This document shows, one piece after another, positions 18,501 through 27,610 of a DNA stretch of 64,000 nt. The DNA is taken from assembly GCA_047612385.1 (NCBI GenBank), contig JBLGAR010000006.1, positions 1-64,000 of the forward strand, written 5' to 3'. The position numbers and the translations under genes were made by a program. The notes under the pieces are model-generated. The model did not search any database and was not told the origin of the DNA. It worked only from the letters and a program-made list of their open reading frames with translations. Numbering within the stretch: position 1 is the first letter of the stretch; each line of letters begins with the position of its first letter. Source of the stretch: JBALVT01 sp047612385. Its GTDB lineage: Bacteria > Pseudomonadota > Gammaproteobacteria > Pseudomonadales > Halieaceae.

Positions 18501-19139
18501 GTGGCCCAGACGCGTATCAAAATTTGCGGTATCACCAGGCCGGAAGATGCACGTGTTGCCGCCGCGAGTGGCGCCGATGCCATCGGGCTGGTTTTTTACG
18601 CGAAGAGCCCACGAGCGGTAAGTGTCGAGAAGGCGCGCGAGTGTATAAAGGCCCTTCCACCCCTTGTTACTGTGGTCGCGTTGTTCGTCAATGAAACGGC
18701 CGAGAATATTGGACAGATACTACGTCAAGTTCCCATCGATGTTCTTCAGTTTCACGGAGATGAAACGCCGGAGTTTTGCGAGCAGTTTGGGCGCCCCTAT
18801 TTAAAAGCATTGCGTGTTCGTTCTAGCGAAGAAATTGCGCAAGCCTGTGAAATATTTCGAACCGCTAGAGCTTTGCTGCTTGACGCCTGGGTTGAAGGTG
18901 TCCCAGGTGGCACAGGGCAAACTTTTGACTGGTCCATGGCGCAGGGAAGTTTTTCTCTGCCACTCATTTTGGCGGGCGGTCTGAATTCTGACAATGTAGG
19001 TGGCGCAATAGAGCTGCTTAAACCGTCAGCAGTAGATGTTAGTGGTGGGACAGAGAGCTCTCCTGGTATTAAAAGTGCAGCGAGTACGAAAGGTTTTGTA
19101 GAGGCAGTTCGATCTGCCGATTTATGTTTGAAGAGGTAA
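18501..19139 (+). CDS. trpF: Phosphoribosylanthranilate isomerase
   Basis: A 212-residue (beta/alpha)8 enzyme of tryptophan synthesis (Amadori rearrangement of phosphoribosylanthranilate). Key stretches: RIKICGITRPEDARVA with the catalytic Cys, GADAIGLVFYAKSPRAV, QFHGDE, LLLDAWVEGVPGGTGQTFDW with the catalytic Asp, and ILAGGLNSDNV. The start is GTG 18501. Its stop codon TAA overlaps the ATG of trpB (TAATG), so the two are probably translationally coupled. Confidence 0.96.
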   Translation: MAQTRIKICGITRPEDARVAAASGADAIGLVFYAKSPRAVSVEKARECIKALPPLVTVVALFVNETAENIGQILRQVPIDVLQFHGDETPEFCEQFGRPYLKALRVRSSEEIAQACEIFRTARALLLDAWVEGVPGGTGQTFDWSMAQGSFSLPLILAGGLNSDNVGGAIELLKPSAVDVSGGTESSPGIKSAASTKGFVEAVRSADLCLKR

Positions 19140-20365
19140 TGAAAGTGAGTAGTGAAGTTACGGATAGTATATTTGCCAGTGTTCCCGACCAAGCCGGGCG
19201 ATTTGGTGTTTACGGCGGGAAGTATGTGTCAGAGACTTTGATGTCGGCGTTGGATGATTTAGAAACTCTCTATACAGAGTTGTCTGTGGATCCGGATTTT
19301 CAGCGCGAGCTGGACGATGATCTTGCACATTATGTCGGCAGGCCATCGCCACTATACGAGGCAAAACGTTGGTCAGATCAAATTGGCGGCGCGAGAATAT
19401 ATCTAAAGCGAGAAGACCTAAATCACACTGGCGCTCATAAGATTAACAATACGGTAGGACAAGCCCTGCTGGCGAAGCACATGGGTAAGAAGCGTATCAT
19501 CGCTGAGACAGGTGCTGGGCAGCATGGTGTTGCAACAGCGACAATCGCCGCACGTTTGGGCCTTGAGTGTCATGTATTCATGGGGGCTGACGACATAGTG
19601 CGTCAGGCAAGCAATGTTTATCGAATGAAGCTGCTCGGTGCACATGTTGTATCAGTGACCTCGGGTTCGCGAACACTCAAAGACGCCATGAATGAAGCGA
19701 TGCGAGACTGGGTGACTAATGTCGACGATACGTTTTACATCATTGGTACTGTAGCGGGACCTCACCCCTACCCAATGTTGGTGCGAGATTTTCAGTGTGT
19801 GATTGGTCGTGAGGCCCGTGCACAAAGTTTGCAGCAGACCGGGAAATTACCCGATGCGTTGGTAGCTTGTGTGGGCGGTGGCTCAAACGCCATCGGCCTG
19901 TTCCATCCCTTTTTGGAAGATGAAAGCGTCGCCATGTACGGTGTTGAAGCAGGTGGCTTGGGCATGGACACAGATCAACATGCCGCCCCACTGACAGCGG
20001 GCACTCCGGGAGTGTTGCATGGTAATCGAACTTATCTGATGCAGGATGAAGATGGCCAGATTCAACACACACACTCTATTTCCGCCGGTTTGGATTATCC
20101 CGGAGTTGGCCCCGAGCACTCTTGGTTGAAGGATCAAGGGCGTGTCGAATACGTGGTAGCAAATGACGATGAAGCTCTGAGGGCGTTTCATACGCTGACT
20201 CAGATAGAGGGTATTATTCCGGCGCTGGAGAGCAGCCATGCCTTGGCTTACGCCGAAACTCTAGCGTCGAAGATGTCTCCAGACCAGACCATTGTGGTTA
20301 ATTTGTCAGGGCGCGGTGACAAGGATATCCAGACTGTTGCCGAGCTCGACGGTATATCAATTTAG
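19139..20365 (+). CDS. trpB: Tryptophan synthase beta chain
   Basis: A PLP enzyme of about 408 residues that joins indole and serine to make tryptophan, in complex with TrpA. The PLP lysine is in REDLNHTGAHKINN; the phosphate-binding glycine loop is CVGGGSNAIG; FGVYGGKYVSETLM marks the N terminus. ATG 19139 overlaps the trpF stop; the GTG at 19145 is better spaced from AGAGG and may be the true start, while an ATG at 19124 inside trpF is unlikely. trpA follows 13 bases after the stop. Confidence 0.96.
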   Translation: MKVSSEVTDSIFASVPDQAGRFGVYGGKYVSETLMSALDDLETLYTELSVDPDFQRELDDDLAHYVGRPSPLYEAKRWSDQIGGARIYLKREDLNHTGAHKINNTVGQALLAKHMGKKRIIAETGAGQHGVATATIAARLGLECHVFMGADDIVRQASNVYRMKLLGAHVVSVTSGSRTLKDAMNEAMRDWVTNVDDTFYIIGTVAGPHPYPMLVRDFQCVIGREARAQSLQQTGKLPDALVACVGGGSNAIGLFHPFLEDESVAMYGVEAGGLGMDTDQHAAPLTAGTPGVLHGNRTYLMQDEDGQIQHTHSISAGLDYPGVGPEHSWLKDQGRVEYVVANDDEALRAFHTLTQIEGIIPALESSHALAYAETLASKMSPDQTIVVNLSGRGDKDIQTVAELDGISI

Positions 20366-20378
20366 GGAGTTGTAGATA

Positions 20379-21200
20379 GTGAGTCGTATTGAGGCGCGTT
20401 TTAAGGCGCTGGCAAAACAGGGCAAGAAGGCACTAATACCTTATATCGTAACGGGAGACCCCAGCGCGGAAATCACAGTGCCATTAATGCACGCGCTGGT
20501 GGAGGCGGGTGCTGATATATTGGAATTAGGAGTACCCTTTTCCGACCCTATGGCAGAGGGCCCAGTGATTCAGCGTGCACACGAACGAGCTTTGGCCAAT
20601 GGGATCAGCTTGCGTAAGGCGCTGGCTGCGGTAGAAGAGTTTCGCCAATCTGATCAGGAAACACCGGTGTTGTTGATGGGGTATGCAAACCCTGTTTTGC
20701 ATATGGGCTATGCAGCTTTCGCCGACGCAGCGGCGGCCGTGCAGCTAGATGGTTTACTGACCGTCGATATTCCACCGGAAGAGGTTGCGGATGTTAACCT
20801 TGAGCTAAATCGAGTGGGTATAGACAATATCTTCCTGGTTGCGCCGACCACTCCTGACGCTAGAGTAGGCGTCATTACGCAACAGGCCAGCGGCTTCATA
20901 TACTGTGTTGCGGTAAAAGGGGTGACAGGCTCCGGCAATCTGGACGCTGGACAAGTGGCTAAAAAAGTCAAGATTATTCGCGAACACACGTCCTTGCCGA
21001 TTGCTGTTGGTTTTGGGATTAAGGACGCGAAGTCCGCTGCATCCATTAGCGTATGCGCAGATGGCGTGGTGGTTGGAAGCGCGCTCGTACAAAGGGTTGC
21101 CGACGTCATCGACGCGGGGGGCAGCCAAGAGGCCGCAATTGCAGCCGCAGTTACACTCATAGCAGATATCCGTCGCGGTATAGACGACGTTACTTCCTAG
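20379..21200 (+). CDS. trpA: Tryptophan synthase alpha chain
   Basis: A 273-residue (beta/alpha)8 subunit that cleaves indole-3-glycerol phosphate to indole, channelled to TrpB. The catalytic Glu lies in DILELGVPFSDPMAEGPVIQ and the catalytic Asp in that same loop; FIYCVAVKGVTGSG and IAVGFGIKDAKSA form the phosphate site. The start is GTG 20379. It ends the trpF-trpB-trpA run; accD follows after 47 bases, an order common in gammaproteobacteria outside the enterics. Confidence 0.96.
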   Translation: MSRIEARFKALAKQGKKALIPYIVTGDPSAEITVPLMHALVEAGADILELGVPFSDPMAEGPVIQRAHERALANGISLRKALAAVEEFRQSDQETPVLLMGYANPVLHMGYAAFADAAAAVQLDGLLTVDIPPEEVADVNLELNRVGIDNIFLVAPTTPDARVGVITQQASGFIYCVAVKGVTGSGNLDAGQVAKKVKIIREHTSLPIAVGFGIKDAKSAASISVCADGVVVGSALVQRVADVIDAGGSQEAAIAAAVTLIADIRRGIDDVTS

Positions 21201-21247
21201 CGGTGTCTGCAAGCGCTTATAATGTTATTGAGATTTGGGGAGATAGC

Positions 21248-22222
21248 ATGAGTTGGATTGACAAGATTTTGCCTTCTGGCGTTCGCAGTGAAGGCGGCGA
21301 AAAGCGATCTTCAGTTCCGGAAGGGCTGTGGAAAAAATGCGTCAAGTGCGAGGCGGTATTGTATCGCCCCGACGTTGATCGCAACGCTGATGTTTGCCCA
21401 AAATGTGATCATCATATGCGTATTGGCGCGCGCCGGCGGCTGGATATTTTTCTCGACCCCGAGGGTAGAGAAGAGGTCCTGTCGGACATTGAGCCAGTTG
21501 ATCGGCTAAAATTTAGGGACAAGAAACGCTATAGAGACCGCCTCAGTGGAGCTCAAAAGTCCACTGGAGAAAAGGATGCCTTGGTCGCAATGAAGGGCCA
21601 TTTGCAAGGTTTGTCGGTGGTGGTCGTCGCTTTTGAGTTTAATTTTCACGGTGGTTCAATGGGCTATGCGGTGGGTGAGAAATTTACCCGGGCCGCTCAA
21701 ATCGCATTGGAAGACAATGTCCCCTTGATTTGCTTTGCGGCGTCGGGCGGAGCGAGAATGCAAGAAGCCTTGATTTCTCTAATGCAAATGGCCAAGACCA
21801 GTGCTGTTATAGAGAGAATGAAGCAGCAGGGTGTCCCCTATATTTCGGTTATGACCGATCCCGTTTACGGCGGCGTTTCGGCGTCCCTTGCTCTTTTAGG
21901 GGATATCAATATTGCTGAGCCCGATGCTCGTGTGGGTTTTGCCGGTCCAAACATAATCGAACAAACCATCCGTCAAAAGCTTCCCAAGGGCTTTCAGCGC
22001 AGTGAGTTCCTGCTAGAACACGGTTCGATAGACATGATTGTTCACCGCAATGAGATTAGAGATACGGTCGCCAGTTTGCTCTCAAAGATGACTTGCCGTG
22101 ATCTTGCGCCGCTTGCTGAAGAGTTGCCGGAACCCGAAGTGGAAGAGAAAATAGACGTTGAGCCGGAGGCTAGCATTGAATCCTCGGATGATCTAGAAAG
22201 CCCTTCAAAAGAGGATGAGTAG
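21248..22222 (+). CDS. accD: Acetyl-CoA carboxylase carboxyltransferase subunit beta
   Basis: The 324-residue beta subunit of the carboxyltransferase that makes malonyl-CoA for fatty-acid synthesis, partner of AccA. The N-terminal four-cysteine zinc ribbon is CVKCEAVLYRPDV followed by CPKCDHHM; the crotonase-like core has GGSMGYAVGEKFTRAAQ, FAASGGARMQEALISLMQMA and VMTDPVYGGVSASLA. The C terminus is a short acidic tail (EELPEPEVEEKIDVEPEA). ATG 21248 follows GGGGAGA. An in-frame extension into trpA is not used. Confidence 0.96.
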   Translation: MSWIDKILPSGVRSEGGEKRSSVPEGLWKKCVKCEAVLYRPDVDRNADVCPKCDHHMRIGARRRLDIFLDPEGREEVLSDIEPVDRLKFRDKKRYRDRLSGAQKSTGEKDALVAMKGHLQGLSVVVVAFEFNFHGGSMGYAVGEKFTRAAQIALEDNVPLICFAASGGARMQEALISLMQMAKTSAVIERMKQQGVPYISVMTDPVYGGVSASLALLGDINIAEPDARVGFAGPNIIEQTIRQKLPKGFQRSEFLLEHGSIDMIVHRNEIRDTVASLLSKMTCRDLAPLAEELPEPEVEEKIDVEPEASIESSDDLESPSKEDE

Positions 22223-23519
22223 AGACTCTCTCGCAAGCTGGCTACGCTATTTAGAAACTCTCCACCCCAACGAAATGGATCTCGGGTTGGATAGAGTGAG
22301 AGAAGTAGCCCAACGTCTTGATCTACTGCCGGTTGAAGTTCCTGTTGTCACAGTCGCAGGTACAAATGGCAAAGGCACCACCGCTGCCGTAATGGAGGCG
22401 GTACTGGTTGAATTGGATAGAGTTGTGGGAGTGTGTAGTTCGCCGCACTTTTTCCGTTTCAATGAGAGAATTCGAGTCTCCGGAGCAGAGGTAGATGACG
22501 CTGTCATCGTCGAGTCTTTTGAGCAAATAGACCATGCCAGGCGAGATATATCGCTAACCTATTTTGAGTTTGCTACCTTGGCGGCTCTTTGGGTTTTTAA
22601 GCGCCTCAATGTTGAAATCATGGTGCTTGAGGTTGGGCTTGGAGGCAGGCTCGACGCCGTTAATATTGTCGATGCCTCAGTGGCTGTGATAACCAGTATT
22701 GCGTTGGATCATCAGCAGTGGCTTGGATCGACGCGGGAAAGCATCGGTGCCGAAAAAGCGGGTGTGTTGCGGCGCGAGCGGCCAGCCGTTATTGCGGACC
22801 CAGATCCACCCGAGTCTGTGATCAAGTTAATTGATGAGCTGAGTGTCCAGGCCTATTTCTTAGGGCGCGATTTTGCTTTGCACGATGATAGAGGCGGTCC
22901 GGATCATCAAACCCATTGGCATGGTTGGCTGAGCACACGCAATGGATCCAAACAGCAGCTTCCGGAGCTCCCAAGAGAGTCTTTATTGCCCGTTAATATC
23001 TGCGCGGCACTGCAGGCGCTCACGCTATTAGGTATTAGTTTTCAAGATCAGCAATTGCATACTGCTCTGTCACGAATTAAATTACGCGGGCGCAGGGAGC
23101 GCCAGGAATTGGCGGGGCGTCGTTACATTCTAGATGTAGCACACAACCCGGCCGCTGTTGATAAATTACTTGAATATATTAATTTAAGTAATGGTAATGG
23201 AAAGATTATTGCATTGTTTTCTGTGATGGCCGACAAAGACGTTGCACAGATGATAGGGGCTTGTACCGGCCGCTTTGACGAGTGGTTCCTGGGGGATCAG
23301 CCTGAAGTACCTCGGGCCTGTACTGCCGCGTTTCTCGCCAGTGAGCTTAGTCGCCAAGGCCATCAACTTGTCAGGCGTTGCGAGAATATACCGCAGGCTT
23401 TTCGCCAAGCGCAATCAACCATGTCGGCGGGAGATACCCTGGTTGTCTTTGGTTCGTTTTTCACGGTGGCGTCGGTGCTGCCTCTACTGGATGAAGATCG
23501 AAGGAAGACCAAGCTGTGA
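22215..23519 (+). CDS. folC: Bifunctional folylpolyglutamate / dihydrofolate synthase
   Basis: A 434-residue Mur-ligase-fold enzyme that makes dihydrofolate and adds glutamates to folates. The ATP loop is VAGTNGKGTTAAVMEAVL; SSPHFFRFNERIRV and YFEFATLAALWVF are FolC-typical; ILDVAHNPAAVDKLLEYI marks the C-terminal domain. ATG 22215 overlaps the end of accD by eight bases. The dedD-like gene starts at the folC stop (GTGA overlap). Confidence 0.95.
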   Translation: MSRDSLASWLRYLETLHPNEMDLGLDRVREVAQRLDLLPVEVPVVTVAGTNGKGTTAAVMEAVLVELDRVVGVCSSPHFFRFNERIRVSGAEVDDAVIVESFEQIDHARRDISLTYFEFATLAALWVFKRLNVEIMVLEVGLGGRLDAVNIVDASVAVITSIALDHQQWLGSTRESIGAEKAGVLRRERPAVIADPDPPESVIKLIDELSVQAYFLGRDFALHDDRGGPDHQTHWHGWLSTRNGSKQQLPELPRESLLPVNICAALQALTLLGISFQDQQLHTALSRIKLRGRRERQELAGRRYILDVAHNPAAVDKLLEYINLSNGNGKIIALFSVMADKDVAQMIGACTGRFDEWFLGDQPEVPRACTAAFLASELSRQGHQLVRRCENIPQAFRQAQSTMSAGDTLVVFGSFFTVASVLPLLDEDRRKTKL

Positions 23520-24139
23520 ATGATATTCTAAAGCAACGCCTTGTCGGGGCTCTTATTCTGGTTGCCTTGGGTGTGGTGTTCTGGCCCATAATTTTTGTAG
23601 AGCCTGGGGACGCCGCTCTCGAAGAGCTGCGGCGAATTCCGGCGCGACCAGTGGTCGACACTGCGCCGATATCTGCTCCCGACAAAAAAGGTTTGCGGGA
23701 GTCAATGCCGTTAGAGTCCCGTAAAGAAGTTCAACGCCAGCAAGAAGCTATCGATAGCGCACAGAAAGCTTTCCCTTCGGTGGCTCAGGCAGCAGGTGAG
23801 AAGCCCGCGGTGAAGACAATCCAGCCGAAAACATCCAAGAGCACGAAGCGGACAAGAACCGAGGCCCCCATTAAGCCCGCTATCGATTCTGAAGGTGTTC
23901 CAATAGCCTGGATTCTTCAGGTGGCTAGCGTTAGTCAGGCTGAAAAGGCGGAAGAATTGCGCAAGCGCTTATTGACTCTGGGCTATAAAGCTTACGTTAA
24001 AAAAATACAACGATCGGGCGATTCCCTGCTGCGTGTTTACGTCGGCCCCAAGTTTGAGCGCGCTAAGCTGGACAAGATGAAGGCGGAGATTGATAGGGAG
24101 TTTGGTGTTAGGTCTATGGTCCTGCGGTACATACCTTGA
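23516..24139 (+). CDS. dedD: SPOR-domain protein (DedD-like)
   Basis: A 207-residue inner-membrane protein with one N-terminal helix (LVGALILVALGVVFWPIIFV), a Pro/Lys-rich periplasmic linker, and a C-terminal SPOR domain (WILQVASVSQAEKAEELRKR to the end) that binds denuded septal peptidoglycan. DedD helps cell constriction in E. coli. The start GTG 23516 overlaps the folC stop by four bases. The order accD-folC-dedD-cvpA-purF is conserved in gammaproteobacteria, which supports the name. Confidence 0.9.
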   Translation: MNDILKQRLVGALILVALGVVFWPIIFVEPGDAALEELRRIPARPVVDTAPISAPDKKGLRESMPLESRKEVQRQQEAIDSAQKAFPSVAQAAGEKPAVKTIQPKTSKSTKRTRTEAPIKPAIDSEGVPIAWILQVASVSQAEKAEELRKRLLTLGYKAYVKKIQRSGDSLLRVYVGPKFERAKLDKMKAEIDREFGVRSMVLRYIP

Positions 24140-24221
24140 TACTCTGGCTCACACTAGATCCTCCTTATGTTCTTGGGGTTTCTCCGTTTCAATCTGACAT
24201 CTTACTGACTAGGCCATCGCA

Positions 24222-24752
24222 TTGAATTTGAGCGCGATTAACGAGCTTTCGCTGAACTGGGTAGATTGGATAATCTTGGGAATTCTCACTTTCTCAACGT
24301 TACTAAGTTTGTGGCGGGGGTTTGCTCGTGAAGCTCTGTCACTGGCTGCTTGGGTCCTCGCTTTTGTTGCCGCCAGATTGTTTGCCGATTCCGGTGCCTC
24401 GCTATTGACTGGCATCATCGACAATGAAACGGCTCGCTATGTTGCGGCCTGCGTCGTGATCTTTGTTGGTGTTTTGGTTCTTGGCACGCTCGTTACGGCA
24501 GTTATAGCGAAGTTGATTAAGCTCACGGGCCTGAGTCTTCTCGACAGAATTTTGGGGACAGTGTTTGGTTTTACGCGAGGCCTGATAATTGTGCTGGTGA
24601 TCGTGTTTGTTGTGCAGGAACTGCTGCCGGTTCAAAATCAACGTGCGATGCAGGATTCGGCGATTATGCCTCATCTAAAGATGATTGATCAGTGGGTACG
24701 TTCAGGGTTTGCGCAGTTGGGCTCCGATAGGGAAAGCCCGATTGCGGTTTGA
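24222..24752 (+). CDS. cvpA: CvpA-family membrane protein
   Basis: A 176-residue inner-membrane protein with four predicted helices (starting at about residues 14, 37, 75 and 112). The family is needed for colicin V production in E. coli and is linked to purF; its molecular role is unclear. WVDWIILGILTFSTLLSLWRGFAREALSLA is the typical first part. The start is probably TTG 24222, with another TTG at 24228. purF follows 60 bases downstream. Confidence 0.9.
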   Translation: MNLSAINELSLNWVDWIILGILTFSTLLSLWRGFAREALSLAAWVLAFVAARLFADSGASLLTGIIDNETARYVAACVVIFVGVLVLGTLVTAVIAKLIKLTGLSLLDRILGTVFGFTRGLIIVLVIVFVVQELLPVQNQRAMQDSAIMPHLKMIDQWVRSGFAQLGSDRESPIAV

Positions 24753-24812
24753 AGCTGATTGTTGGACGTGATTGGGTTGAGCTTAGATTTTTTTGTACGA
24801 GGTGAGTAGTTC

Positions 24813-26333
24813 ATGTGTGGTCTGGTTGGATTGGTAGGTAAGACCGATGTCGCTCCCGACATCTATGATGCGTTAACGGTGTTACAGCATCGCGGCCAAG
24901 ACGCGGCAGGAATTATGACCTGCAGTGGCGGCAAGTTCAGTCAGCGTAAGAGCGAAGGTCTGGTTAGGGATGTCTTCAGGCAAAATCATATGCGGCGGAT
25001 TCAAGGGCCCATGGGTATTGGTCACGTTCGCTATCCAACAGCAGGAAGCTCCGGGCCCGCATTAGCTCAGCCTTTCTACGTGAACTCGCCCTATGGCATA
25101 GCTATGGCGCATAACGGTAATCTCACCAACGCTGAACAACTTAGTCGTGAAATGTTCCAAGACGACTTACGCCACCTCAATACGGACTCTGATTCAGAAG
25201 TCCTGTTAAACGTTTTTGCGCATGAACTTCAGAACTTGGGGAAGCTTAGTCCACAACCCCAGGATATTTTTCTTGCCGTCGAGGCAGTTCACAAGCGTTG
25301 CCGTGGTGGTTATGCCGCGCTGGCAATGTTGGTAAATTACGGTATTGTCGGATTTAGAGATCCATTTGGTATACGCCCGCTCGTTGTAGGTAAGCGGGAA
25401 ACTGGCGATGGAACCGACTATATGCTCGCGTCTGAGAGTGTAGCCCTGGATGTGCTGGGGTTTACCCTGATTAGCGATGTAGCGCCGGGCGAGGCTATAT
25501 ACATAGATGCAAAGGGCAATTTGCATAGACAGCAGTGTGCCCAAAATCCTTCGCTGAGACCCTGCATATTCGAGCATGTGTATTTTGCCCGGCCCGACTC
25601 GCTGATGGATGGCGTATCTGTTTATAAAACCCGCATGCGACAGGGCGAGGCACTGGCCAGAAAAATTCTGGCCGAGCGGCCCGACCACGACATAGATGTT
25701 ATTATCCCTATCCCCGACACTAGCCGGATTGCTGCGCAGGCTATGGCGACGGATCTGGGTATTAAATTTTGCGAAGGCCTAATGAAAAACCGCTACATCG
25801 GCCGTACGTTTATTATGCCCGGACAAAGTGCTCGAAAAAAATCTGTTAAACAGAAGCTCAACCCCGTTCCCCTTGAGTTCGAAGGCAAGAATGTGATGCT
25901 CGTGGATGATTCGATTGTTCGCGGCACAACTTGCCGTCAAATTATAGAAATGGCACGGGATGCGGGAGCCAATAAGGTTTACTTTGCTTCCGCTGCGCCT
26001 CCTGTTCGCTATCCCAATGTGTACGGTATCGATATGCCGTCCGCCACCGAGTTGATAGCACACAACCGCTCTGACCAGGAGATTTGTGATCTGATTGGTG
26101 CTGATTGGTTAATTTTTCAAGATTTGGAGGACTTGGTTGAGTGCTCTCGAGATGGCAATCCCGACATCGAGGGTTTCGACTGCTCTGTGTTTAATGGTAA
26201 TTATGTCTCGGGAGATGTTGATAAAAATTACCTTGATAGAATCGAGTCCCTACGCAATGATGATGCTCAGAGCGAACAACGCGCCGTCCAGCAAGCAGCA
26301 GGCGCGGTAGTTGGCTTACACAACGACGCTTAA
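24813..26333 (+). CDS. purF: Amidophosphoribosyltransferase
   Basis: A 506-residue enzyme for the first committed step of purine synthesis (PRPP plus glutamine to phosphoribosylamine). The mature N-terminal Cys nucleophile is Cys2 (MCGLVGLVG), with HRGQDAAGIMT and HVRYPTAGSSG in the glutaminase domain; the PRPP loop is VMLVDDSIVRGTTCRQI. AACDxxPPVRYPNVYGIDMP is represented by SAAPPVRYPNVYGIDMP. There is no N-terminal propeptide. ATG 24813 follows ACGAGGTGAG. Confidence 0.96.
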   Translation: MCGLVGLVGKTDVAPDIYDALTVLQHRGQDAAGIMTCSGGKFSQRKSEGLVRDVFRQNHMRRIQGPMGIGHVRYPTAGSSGPALAQPFYVNSPYGIAMAHNGNLTNAEQLSREMFQDDLRHLNTDSDSEVLLNVFAHELQNLGKLSPQPQDIFLAVEAVHKRCRGGYAALAMLVNYGIVGFRDPFGIRPLVVGKRETGDGTDYMLASESVALDVLGFTLISDVAPGEAIYIDAKGNLHRQQCAQNPSLRPCIFEHVYFARPDSLMDGVSVYKTRMRQGEALARKILAERPDHDIDVIIPIPDTSRIAAQAMATDLGIKFCEGLMKNRYIGRTFIMPGQSARKKSVKQKLNPVPLEFEGKNVMLVDDSIVRGTTCRQIIEMARDAGANKVYFASAAPPVRYPNVYGIDMPSATELIAHNRSDQEICDLIGADWLIFQDLEDLVECSRDGNPDIEGFDCSVFNGNYVSGDVDKNYLDRIESLRNDDAQSEQRAVQQAAGAVVGLHNDA

Positions 26334-26354
26334 CCGCCTACAGACTCTTATTTC

Positions 26355-27557
26355 ATGAAAGATAATGATATCGAAACAGCACTCGCAGGTGCTCATCCAG
26401 ATACGCTTGCCGTACGAGCGGGGCAGGTGCGCAGCGCTGAGGGCGAGCACTCCGAAGCCATCTTTGCTACCTCTAGCTATGTGTTTGACAATGCACAGCA
26501 CGCGGCGGATCGGTTTTCAGGCGACCTTCCCGGTAATGTGTATTCGCGCTACACCAACCCTACCGTACGAAACTTCGAGCAGCGAATTGCTGCACTTGAG
26601 GGTGCTGAGGAGGCTGTCGGAACAGCTTCTGGCATGGCAGCAATATTGAGTACCTGCATGGCCTTATTGAAGGCCGGCGATCATGTTGTCTGTTCACGCA
26701 ACGTATTTGGCACTACCGTAAACTTGTTCGGCAAATATATGGCCAAATTTGGCGTAGAGGTGACTTTTGTCTCGTTGCTAGATCTGGGTGAATGGCAACA
26801 GGCGATGCGCCCCAATACTGCCATGTTGTTTCTGGAGACGCCTTCCAATCCTCTGTGTGAGGTTGCTGATCTTGCTCAGTTGTCTGCTCTGGCCAAGGAG
26901 CACAACGTGCTGTTAGTGGTGGACAATTGCTTTTGTACCCCCGCTTTGCAAACACCGTTGGCACTGGGAGCGGATATCGTCATCCATTCTGCAACTAAAT
27001 ACCTGGACGGCCAGGGTCGCTGCGTTGGCGGGGCGGTTGTCGGTTCTCACGAACACATGCAAGATGTCGTCACATTTTTGCGTACCTGTGGCCCCACTAT
27101 GAGCGCATTCAATGCTTGGGTTTTTCTAAAGGGTCTTGAAACTCTTCGCTTACGTATGGATGCTCACAGTAAAAATGCTATGGCTTTGGCCCAGTGGCTG
27201 GAGCAACAAGACGCGGTGGAGCATGTGTTTTACGCCGGTCTGGAGTCTCATCCCGGGCATGCGCTGGCCGCCCGTCAACAATCGGCATTTGGCGGCGTCT
27301 TGTCTTTTCTTGTTAAGGGCGGCAAGGAGCAGGCATGGAAGTGTATTGATGCCACACGCATTATGTCTCTGACTGCGAACCTTGGCGATGCCAAAACAAC
27401 CATCGTACATCCGGCGACAACGACTCACAGTCGACTCGCGCCGGCTGATAAAGCGTTGGCCGGTATCACCGATAACCTGATACGTGTTGCAGTGGGGCTT
27501 GAACACGTGGACGACCTAAAGACAGATCTTGAGCGAGGTTTTGCCGCTCTTTCTTGA
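26355..27557 (+). CDS. metZ: O-succinylhomoserine sulfhydrylase
   Basis: A 400-residue PLP enzyme of the Cys/Met metabolism family, which makes homocysteine from O-succinylhomoserine and sulfide. The PLP lysine is in IHSATKYLDGQGRCVGGAVVG; YSRYTNPTVRNFEQRIAALE and the end TTTHSRLAPADKALAGITDN fit. Its place right after purF is the arrangement known for metZ in Pseudomonas, which favours metZ over metB or metC. ATG 26355 is 21 bases after the purF stop. Confidence 0.92.
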   Translation: MKDNDIETALAGAHPDTLAVRAGQVRSAEGEHSEAIFATSSYVFDNAQHAADRFSGDLPGNVYSRYTNPTVRNFEQRIAALEGAEEAVGTASGMAAILSTCMALLKAGDHVVCSRNVFGTTVNLFGKYMAKFGVEVTFVSLLDLGEWQQAMRPNTAMLFLETPSNPLCEVADLAQLSALAKEHNVLLVVDNCFCTPALQTPLALGADIVIHSATKYLDGQGRCVGGAVVGSHEHMQDVVTFLRTCGPTMSAFNAWVFLKGLETLRLRMDAHSKNAMALAQWLEQQDAVEHVFYAGLESHPGHALAARQQSAFGGVLSFLVKGGKEQAWKCIDATRIMSLTANLGDAKTTIVHPATTTHSRLAPADKALAGITDNLIRVAVGLEHVDDLKTDLERGFAALS

Positions 27558-27610
27558 ATGATAATCTGGCCGTCTGCTCAATAGATTGGCAGGTCAATAG
27601 GGTAACCAAA

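Noticed and set aside
19139..21200. trp attenuator
   Set aside because: trpF, trpB and trpA are joined by overlaps or short gaps; no leader peptide or terminator precedes trpF.
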